From positions 1-13,489 of the forward strand of contig JAIVFH010000588.1 in the NCBI GenBank assembly GCA_025765595.1: a stretch of 13,489 bases of DNA, read 5' to 3'. The translations under genes were made by a program, and so were the position numbers. Positions within the stretch are counted from its first letter, which is position 1, and every line of letters starts with the position of its first letter. The notes beneath the pieces were generated by a model. The model made no database searches. It saw nothing but the letters and a program-made list of their open reading frames with translations, and had not been told where the DNA came from. This DNA is from Obelidium mucronatum (lineage: Eukaryota; Chytridiomycota; Chytridiomycetes; Chytridiales; Chytriomycetaceae). Below, piece after piece: positions 1-6,323 of the stretch.

Positions 1-507
1 TGCAAGTTGTCGTTCGTACAAAAAACAACATTCTGGGTTTCTGCAATCTGGAAGAAGAAAAGAGAACTGTGTTGGATATCTTGGATCGCGGACGCAAACA
101 AAACTCGTCTATTGTAGACAACGTCATTGAGAAAATTCAGAGCTTGAGTGTGGTTGAAAAAAACACTCATAAGCTGAGGAAAGTGGATGCAGATATTGGT
201 CCTGCGTTTGAAAAACTGCGATCCATTTCATCATCCGAGAATCGACCGAATGTCGATTGTCTTCGAGACTTGGAAGCTGTTTACATCAAGGTGTGTTGCT
301 TTTTTTTGATGTGCTATTTGACGCGTCAGTAAAAGTGATGCCTGATATACTTTTAAATTTCATTGACAGGAGTTTCAAAACGGAGGTGAATTCGACAAAT
401 CCGTAGAAATTTTAAGGGCTGAAACACCGGCTCATGCAGCAGATAGAACGATGGAGGACAAGAAGGCCGTGTTTGATGTTCTGCTAAAATTAAAGATTGA
501 AGGTTGA
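1..507 (+). CDS. Gene A: 3' fragment of a bZIP-family paralog (C-terminal duplicated helical region)
   Basis: The fragment enters from the left edge, read from base 3. Exons are 1-290 and 370-507 (stop TGA 505-507), with a phase-0 intron at 291-369 (gtgtgt...gacag). It has no bZIP within the window. It is recognised by homology to the C-terminal halves of B and E: VLDILDRGRKQN matches VYDILDRSRKQN of B, and the tail AVFDVLLKLKIEG matches VFEILIVLAIEGK of E. Two introns that B, C and E carry, just before the VLDIL-like block and just before the terminal VF-D-L block, are absent here, so both joints read straight through. The second repeat is diverged: the YTI-IL-LKHNLL motif is hardly visible. 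No AATAAA is seen in the 59 bp before gene B. The family assignment is firm. Whether the whole gene is intact cannot be told from this window. Confidence 0.8.
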
Positions 508-517
508 CACTGCTGTA

Positions 518-524
518 TTACTAA
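518..524 (+). promoter_or_regulatory. Candidate Yap1-type response element (TTACTAA) in the A-B spacer
   Basis: TTACTAA lies in the 59-bp spacer, 43 bp before the ATG of B. It is the site preferred by yeast Yap1-type bZIP factors, so feedback by family members is possible. Caution: TTACTAAC also matches a yeast-like intron branch point, and a possible 3' splice site (ttgtacag) ends at 554. A 5'-UTR intron is therefore an alternative reading. Confidence 0.35.
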
Positions 525-566
525 CCAGTTAAAAAAAAACCTTCCGTTGTACAGCAAAAAAAAAAA

Positions 567-2132
567 ATGCCCAACAAGCGCAAACAAAGCGGAGACCCTG
601 AGGCCGAGGCGCGACGAGCCGAGCAGAACAGACAACATCAGAAAGCATTTCGAGAAAAGCGGAAGGCGAGGATGCAGCTGCTTGAAGAAAGAGTTGCTGA
701 GCTCGAACGAGAGTTGGCCGTGGCCAGGTCCCACTGCCAGCTTCTGGATCCCGCTGCTGCGCCAGAAGCGACACCGCCGACATCCGCATCAACCCCTTCT
801 GCGTCGGCAGCATTCGCCGAGGCCCTTGGCTCAACCGGCGGGCCTGATTACACTCTGCCCCCGCTTGCCTGTGACGTCCACCGGCGATTGGCCGAGATGG
901 AGGCTGAAAACGAGGCGCTGAAAGCAATGCTGAGTCAGCAAATCGCATTTGGAATTCAAGCTGCCGAGGCGGCAGCCGATCCTTCTTTGGCTGCTGCCAG
1001 CAGTGATGGCGAGGTTCGAATACTGTCAAGCAACTCCCAAATACAAGTACAAATCCCGCAAGCCCAACTGGAAGTTGGCACCGTTACCCCCAAAGATGTT
1101 TTCAATATCAAAGACAGTCAGTACAGAGACGTTGAGTCTGCCGCCGATGACGCGTGGGATGATCTCTTGAATTTGAGTGATTCAGATGATGAGGATGAGG
1201 ACCTTGTTCCTCCAAAAGCTGAGCACCACAGAGACAAGCTGGACAGAAATGAAGCTGTTGTTCCGACTCCTGTTGTAACAGGTGATAACTTTTTTTTTCT
1301 TTTCGATCTTTTCAATTATTGGTTGTATTGAAACTTCAGCGTTACTTGAAGACATGCGACGAGAGCTCAAGCAAGTTCCATCTCTTCAAGAAGCTGATGA
1401 TTTGATTGACGATATCTGCAATTACATCAACGTAAAGCTTCTTCTTGTTATATGTGTCCTTTTTGAATGCTTGTCTCCTTAAATCGACAAACCCTTCAGA
1501 ATCATGACTTGTTGGCAGGCGATCCAGGCCAATTCGTCAAGGATGTTACCCAACGAAAAAGCAACTTGATCAATCATTGTAAAACAGAGCAAGATCAGAC
1601 CGCGGTAAGAGTTCTTTTTTTTTTTTCTATTTCGTCTCGTTCTTTGTTGTTTTTCTGACGATTCACGTAGGTGTACGATATCCTTGATCGCAGCCGCAAG
1701 CAAAATGAAGCTGTTGTGAACCGCATTATGCAAAGTGCAAAAATTGTCAAACCCGTAGAACCACCACCCATTCTTGTGCCGTTACCTGAAGAATTGAATG
1801 CCAAAATCTCAAAAGACGTTGCCAGGTTGGATGCTTTGAGAACCGTTGCATCATTGAATACCCCTGAATGTCTCGAATGGATAGCCCAACTAGAATTGCA
1901 ATATAAGGTTTTTCTGTCATCCACCAAGTTTTTTTTTTTTTGTTTTTTTTGTTTTAAATCCGCAATTGAACTCAACCTTTTTAATTACTTTTTTTGTTTT
2001 GGTTTACAGAACTGGCGTGAAACCCATCCTCTGGCTTTGCCTGGAGACGTGGATGAATTTACAATTGGCATTTTTAATCTGAAGCATAACTTGCTGAACA
2101 AGCTGGTTGACGACAATGAGCGGAAAAGAGTT

Positions 2133-2194
<62 letters not shown>

Positions 2195-2294
2195 GTGGTG
2201 GTGGTGGTGGTTTTTTTTCCAATACATCCTAAACTGTCTCCTACAAAAACAAAAAAAGGTTCTGGAAATTCTAATCATATTTTACGAGAAATAA
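567..2294 (+). CDS. Gene B: Pap1/Yap-like bZIP protein with duplicated C-terminal helical domain
   Basis: Six exons: 567-1281, 1352-1431, 1500-1604, 1671-1907, 2010-2129 and 2259-2294. They join to 1293 nt (430 aa). The first intron is phase 1 and the others phase 0. The basic region (residues 16-35) has core NRQHQKAFR with Asn21, Gln25, Phe28 and Arg29; it resembles the Pap1/Yap NxxAQxxFR signature except His24 for Ala. A short zipper follows (M36, L39, V43, L46, L50). A second heptad segment, LAEMEAENEALK, starts near residue 108, and an acidic motif AWDDLLNLSDSDDEDE near 196-211. The rest is two copies of a helical repeat (about 240-311 and 353-430). The start is supported by the MPNKRK N-terminus shared with C and E. 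Likely a nuclear DNA-binding dimer (inferred). Introns 4 and 5 are multiples of three with no in-frame stop. AATAAA overlaps the stop codon. Confidence 0.88.
2136..2218 (+). repeat. Intronic poly(T)58 followed by (GGT)6 in gene B
   Basis: The last intron of B (2130-2258) begins gttgag, then has 58 consecutive T (2136-2193), six GGT units (2194-2211) and more T up to 2218. The exact run length may be unreliable because long homopolymers are commonly mis-sequenced or mis-assembled. Confidence 0.9.
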
Positions 2295-2295
2295 A
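2290..2295 (+). terminator. AATAAA polyadenylation signal overlapping the stop codon of gene B
   Basis: AATAAA shares its TAA with the stop codon of B (2292-2294). The same arrangement recurs in gene E, which supports a real signal in a compact array, although A-rich sequence makes chance occurrence easy. Confidence 0.5.
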
Positions 2296-2575
2296 AAAAC
2301 AATAATCAAGTGTTAACATTGCACAGTGCCTCGGTAGAACCAAAACTGTGCCAAAACCGTGCCCAGAATACGAATTTGTCATCTTTAAAATCGCGTTCGT
2401 TTAGGATAGCCGAATCAGCAGACACTTGGTTTTGAGCTCCTGCAGTCGAGCAAGTTCGATGTCAGAAGGAACTATATGTTGAATCCTTTCCTGGAGTCAG
2501 TGTTCCTGAATACAGGAAAAGTGTAGAAAAAAAATTGCCCTTACCTAAGAACCCACCACTTTGGATCCCCACCCA
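2295..2575. other. Longest spacer of the window, between genes B and C
   Basis: This 281-bp spacer shows no convincing coding exon. It holds an 11-bp imperfect tandem repeat near its start and an A-rich run at 2526-2534 shortly before gene C. No clear TTACTAA or TGASTCA site was seen, unlike the spacers before B, D and E. It presumably carries the promoter of C (inferred). Confidence 0.5.
2340..2361 (+). repeat. Imperfect 11-bp tandem repeat (CCAAAACYGTG x2) upstream of gene C
   Basis: CCAAAACTGTG is followed directly by CCAAAACCGTG, one mismatch in 11, then CC. It lies about 215 bp before the start of C. It could be a small regulatory repeat or chance; nothing else supports a function. Confidence 0.4.
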
Positions 2576-4044
2576 ATGCCCAACAAGCGGAAACAGTTGG
2601 ACGACGCTGAAGCCGAAGCCCGCCGCGCCGAACAAAACAGACAACATCAGAAAGACTTCCGCGAAAGACGAAAGGAAAAGATTAAGCTGTTGGAGGAACG
2701 AGTTGCTGAACTCGAGAGAGATCTGTTCCTCGCAAAGGCTCAGACTGTGGCTGTCCCAGCAGAACCGATCTTTGCTTCTCTGTCAAACTCAATGGGTGGT
2801 GTTGGTGGTGGAATCGATTCTGAGGCGGCGGCGGCTCCGCTGTGTACGAACCAGTGTTTGGAGGGCGGCCAATGTGGCGGCGAGCCAATGTCTTCAGGAA
2901 TCTTGCAACGCCGCCTGGCACAAGTGCAAAGCGAAAACAAAACACTGAAAACAATGCTCAGTCAGCAGATTGCTTTTGGGCTTTGCGCTGAAGAGTTTGT
3001 GAAGCAGGAGGGCACCAGTACCTTAACGTGCGAAACGGCCAGCAGCTACAGCAGCAGATCTATTGAAAAAGAATCACCAGTTTTATTCGATTCCAAGGAT
3101 GGCCTGTTTGGAGAATCTCATGTTTGGTCTGATCAGGGCGGTAGCGATCTTTTGGAATTGTCTGGAGATTCCGAAATTGGAAGCCATAGGACATTGCCAC
3201 CACCACCACCAGAGCCACCACTGACGCTGAATTATGGCACAGCGAACCTCGCATTTTCAAACATGAGTAAGTTTTTTTTTTTATTATTGATGGAAGGATG
3301 AATCTTTTTTTTTTTTTTTCGTCTCTTTGACTTTTTGAGAATTTTAGAAGTCCGACAGACACAACACGAAGACGAAACAATTGATGGCGTCTGTGACTAT
3401 ATTAATGTAAGTATTCAAAATTCGCTTTGTGAGAGATATTAAACCCTGCCATCTGTATTCAAAGACCCATTACTTGGTTAGGGGGCACCCCCCTTCTGAG
3501 ACGCCAGCGACTGTATCAAGTAGATACAAGAATGCCAACAAAGTATTTCACTTTGGAACACCAAAAAAAAAAAAATAGTTTATATTGAACTACAAACTAA
3601 AATAGGTGCATGTTGAAAACAACAAGAATAGCAGCATTGGCAAAAGCGCCAAGGAAATAAAAAGAGAATTGTCAGAACGCGAAAGGACGAACATGGAAGT
3701 TATAAACTCATTGAAAGAGGTGGAGTCCCTGAATACTCCGGAAAGTATGGAATGGATATCTCAGTTAGAGGCTGCGTATAATGTATCTCCTCTTTTTTAT
3801 TTTTTTTTATGCTGTAAAGATCTGATTCAAATTTAAAATTGAAGAACGCCAGCGGGACCACTGAAGTAATCCCAGATTACTACACGGCGGACGTGTTAAC
3901 CCTGAAGCACAACATTATGAATCACGCACCTGAAGCTGAGCGGAAAAAAGTTGGTTTTTTGGATGATTTCTCTTGAGTTTTTTCTTAACAGGTGTGTTTT
4001 ACCATAAGGTTTTTGATCTACTCATCTTATTGAAACGAAACTGA
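2576..4044 (+). CDS. Gene C: Pap1/Yap-like bZIP protein with partly degenerate C-terminal repeats
   Basis: Six exons: 2576-3266, 3348-3406, 3465-3542, 3606-3782, 3845-3949 and 4009-4044. They join to 1146 nt (381 aa). The start is the ATG giving MPNKRK, as in B and E; an in-frame upstream TTG is not needed. Basic core NRQHQKDFR has Asn21 and Arg29 but Asp where Ala is usual, then zipper KLLEERVAELERDL. A second heptad segment (RLAQVQSENKTLKTML) precedes an acidic stretch with SDLLELSGDSE. First intron phase 1, the rest phase 0, at the family positions. Repeat 1 is eroded: exon 2 is 59 nt against 80 in B and E and has lost the PSL core; exon 3 is 26 codons against 35 and matches poorly. Repeat 2 is better kept (SLNTPESMEWISQLE, then YYTADVLTLKHNIM). 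The terminal exon VFDLLILLKRN is found only by using acceptor ccataag. Exon 3 is the weakest call. Confidence 0.78.
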
Positions 4045-4078
4045 ACGACTGTGTTCGACAATCTCCTCCTGAATTTTA

Positions 4079-4084
4079 AATAAA
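4079..4084 (+). terminator. AATAAA polyadenylation signal for gene C
   Basis: AATAAA lies 35 bp after the C stop codon, in an AT-rich stretch, which is a usual distance for a eukaryotic polyadenylation signal. Confidence 0.55.
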
Positions 4085-4105
4085 TAAGTTTTGTACAGTC
4101 ATGCC

Positions 4106-4112
4106 TTACTAA
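4106..4112 (+). promoter_or_regulatory. Candidate Yap1-type response element (TTACTAA) upstream of gene D
   Basis: TTACTAA sits 64 bp before the ATG of D. TACGTAAG follows at 4122-4129, one mismatch from the TTACGTAA form bound by Pap1-type factors. Two such elements within 24 bp are suggestive. CTAAT also fits the branch-point-like consensus seen in these introns, so the call is tentative. Confidence 0.4.
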
Positions 4113-4175
4113 TATCACACATACGTAAGGGATAAGAAAACGTAAGGACGAAAAAAAAAAAGTTTCAAAACAAAA

Positions 4176-4733
4176 ATGCCAGGAAAACCAAACAAACTGC
4201 GTGATAACAACACAAAGAATCCACGCTATCCTCGAAACTTTCGTGGACACGGAAAGTCCAAGTTCAAGGCGCTCCAAGAACGGATCATGGAATTGGAAAG
4301 AGAACTTGCTGTCACCAAAAGTTTCTCCACCTCTGTAACACCTGAATCCCCACCAGAATCTTCCAATGTTTGTTATACAGACTTGTTGATGGATTTATCA
4401 GAGGATCAATGTTGTGGTCATGCTGTCAACTTTTCTGAGTTACCAGAGTATCTTCGTGGATGTGACAAGGGACCAGAATCATCTGCAACAGCTCAAATCG
4501 CAGATTTTCAGAAACGGTTAACTCTTGCACAGACGGAAAATGCTACGCTGAAGTTTGTACTTGCCCAACGAGCACTTTCCATTCAAGCTGCCCAGTTACG
4601 TAAGCATCCACCCACAACCTCTGACATCAAAGCCACAGCAGCAACTACAGCTATTACTACAAAAGCAGTACAAGGGAATACATCTGCAGTTTTTTCTCCA
4701 TTTCATTCGTTGGTTTCTAAGCAAACTCCTTGA
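4176..4733 (+). CDS. Gene D: short intronless bZIP paralog with broken basic region (possible zipper-only factor)
   Basis: A single exon encodes 185 aa. The N-terminus MPGKPNKLRDNNTKNP aligns loosely with MPNKRK paralogs. The basic core reads NPRYPRNFR: Asn15, Phe22 and Arg23 are kept, but Pro16 and Pro19 sit within the helix that should enter the major groove, and the Ala and Gln contacts are gone. The zipper is well kept (FKALQERIMELERELAV), as is the second heptad segment (DFQKRLTLAQTENATLK). An acidic YTDLLMDLSED resembles the W-D-D-L motif of its neighbours. The whole repeat-bearing C-terminal half encoded by exons 2-6 elsewhere is missing; TGA is followed by AATAAA at 4775-4780. The open frame, conserved zipper and nearby signals argue for a functional short protein. 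Dimerising without binding DNA, as a natural dominant negative, is inferred. It could also be an early-stage pseudogene. Confidence 0.8.
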   Translation: MPGKPNKLRDNNTKNPRYPRNFRGHGKSKFKALQERIMELERELAVTKSFSTSVTPESPPESSNVCYTDLLMDLSEDQCCGHAVNFSELPEYLRGCDKGPESSATAQIADFQKRLTLAQTENATLKFVLAQRALSIQAAQLRKHPPTTSDIKATAATTAITTKAVQGNTSAVFSPFHSLVSKQTP

Positions 4734-4774
4734 AGTCCAAGTGTCGGCATCCGACTAACCAAAGCTGCATTATC

Positions 4775-4780
4775 AATAAA
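4775..4780 (+). terminator. AATAAA polyadenylation signal for gene D
   Basis: AATAAA lies 41 bp after the stop of D and before the promoter region of E. It supports D as a complete short transcript rather than the first exon of a longer gene. Confidence 0.6.
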
Positions 4781-4806
4781 AGCAATGTAGTTGAACTGTT
4801 AAATCT

Positions 4807-4813
4807 TGAGTCA
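4807..4813 (+). promoter_or_regulatory. Candidate AP-1/Gcn4-type site (TGAGTCA) upstream of gene E
   Basis: TGAGTCA, a perfect AP-1 (TGASTCA) site bound by many bZIP dimers, lies 47 bp before the ATG of E in the 127-bp D-E spacer. A role in regulation by bZIP proteins is inferred. Confidence 0.4.
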
Positions 4814-4860
4814 TATTTCTGGAACAGTACTAAAAAAATTGGTTTGGTTTCGAAGCTGGA

Positions 4861-6287
4861 ATGCCAAACAAACGCAAGCAACCCGACGCCGAAGCTCGCC
4901 GCGCTGAGCGGAACAGACACCACCAGAAAATATTTCGAGAGAAACGGAATGCAAAGATTCAGCTGCTTGAAGAAAGAGTTGCTGAGCTCGAAAGAGAGCT
5001 TAAGTTGGAACGGGCCTCAGCGCCTACAGCAGTTGACGCACCTTCTTCCATTACTTGTGCTGATATATCTCAAGGGACCGCTGTGGATCCATCGCTGGAG
5101 CCAAGAGAGGAAGATTCTGCACATGTTCGTTTGATTCAGTTGGAAGCGGAAAACGAGGCCCTTCGAGAAGCACTTTGCCGAGAAATGATCTTTGGGCAAC
5201 ATATTTCAGATTCTAATGTGATAGAACCGTTTGGGTCTGACTGTGATGATGGCGAAAGTACCTTGTTCCGAAAGATCTCTCATACATGCAGAGACACCAG
5301 TACATACGCTTGGGAGGACTTGTTGAATTTGAGCGATGATTCTGATCCCGATGCTGCTGTTGAAAGAAAACCGCAAGATACTGTACCCATTGTGACAGGT
5401 TTTGTCTTGATTCGAGTTTGGGGGTTTGGCCTGCAGTAATTGTCTTCTTTACTGAAGATATGCGGCGCGAACTTCGACAAGTTCCATCTCTCCACAATGC
5501 CGACGCGTTAATTGACAGCCTCTGTGGTTACATCAATGTTAGTGGCTGTTAAAACAAAGCTTGACTCAAAAGATAAAACAATAACAGAATCACGACTTGT
5601 TAAATGACGATCCTGCTCAGTTTCTGAAGGATGTCACGCGAACCAAAAGCAACTTGTTGAATCATTGCAAGAACGACGAAGATCAAACAACAGTAAGGCT
5701 TGTGCTCATACTGAAGTCTGCGAGAGAGCTTGAAATGTTTGCTTTTTCTGTTTGCGATAGGTTCTTGATATCCTCGATCGAAGTCGGCGGCAAAACGAAG
5801 CAATAGTCAACCATGTGATGAATAACTTGAAACCAACAGAGGAGCCTGTTTTACGAGAAGGGAACTTCGATGAGGATCGGCAGGAGAAAATAAACGAGGA
5901 CGTTAAGAAACTGGATTCTTTGCGGGATATCAAGTCGTTTAATAACCTGGCGTGCCTTTCCTGGATTTGCGAGCTGGAGGTGAAATACCGAGTATGTACA
6001 AGTCGACGTGTTTCTTTTTTTGGATGACAGCAACGTAGCTTATTGAAGCCTAGGCATGGCGGGAAGTGACTCCTAAAACATCGCCAGATATTGTGGATCA
6101 ATACACTATTGATATTCTGCGACTAAAGCACAATCTGTTGGATTGCGTGGTTGGTGACAATAAAATGGACGAGAGAAGAAAGGTTTGTTATTCTGCTTTT
6201 CTCAAATCTGCTTGTATCATTAATAGCCGAGGTCTTGTGGGAAAGGTCTTCGAGATCTTGATTGTTTTGGCGATAGAAGGAAAATAA
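4861..6287 (+). CDS. Gene E: Pap1/Yap-like bZIP protein with duplicated C-terminal helical domain
   Basis: Six exons: 4861-5398, 5458-5537, 5588-5692, 5761-5991, 6054-6182 and 6246-6287. They join to 1125 nt (374 aa). Exons 2 and 3 are exactly as long as in B (80 and 105 nt), and every intron is in the same place and phase (1,0,0,0,0). Basic core NRHHQKIFR keeps Asn18, Gln22, Phe25 and Arg26 but has Arg17 where Gln is usual and two His in place of the Ala pair. The zipper QLLEERVAELEREL is nearly identical to B. A second heptad segment (RLIQLEAENEALREAL) begins near residue 90; the acidic motif AWEDLLNLSDDSD is at 150-162. Repeat 1 starts DMRRELRQVPSL and repeat 2 contains YTIDILRLKHNLLD, ending VFEILIVLAIEGK. 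AATAAA overlaps the stop. This is the cleanest reference member of the array. Nuclear transcription factor by family; targets unknown. Confidence 0.9.
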
Positions 6288-6295
6288 AAAATAAA
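6283..6295 (+). terminator. Overlapping AATAAA signals at the end of gene E
   Basis: AATAAA occurs at 6283-6288, overlapping the stop codon, and again at 6290-6295. The 36-bp spacer to F leaves little room, so the 3' end of E and the 5' end of F probably overlap (inferred). Confidence 0.5.
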
Positions 6296-6323
6296 ACCGT
6301 CAAAACACAAATTTACCCCTGGT

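Larger units (their letters stand above)
4045..4175. other. Spacer between genes C and D
   Basis: This 131-bp spacer contains AATAAA at 4079-4084, a probable polyadenylation signal for C, then TTACTAA at 4106-4112 and ACGTAA at 4123-4128. It ends in an A-rich stretch before the ATG of D. Confidence 0.6.

Noticed and set aside
508..566. Spliced-leader trans-splicing of an operon-like array
   Set aside because: Short spacers and a possible acceptor at 554 invite the idea, but no leader gene or repeated acceptor pattern before the other genes is visible, and separate AATAAA signals suggest separate transcripts.
529..1029. Long open frame on the minus strand opposite exon 1 of gene B
   Set aside because: It overlaps the conserved bZIP exon, has no family resemblance and reflects the codon bias of the real gene on the other strand.
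2130..2294. Poly-Phe/poly-Trp protein from the 58-T and GGT run
   Set aside because: The run lies in an intron with good donor and acceptor, and the spliced product matches the terminal exon of E, C and A.
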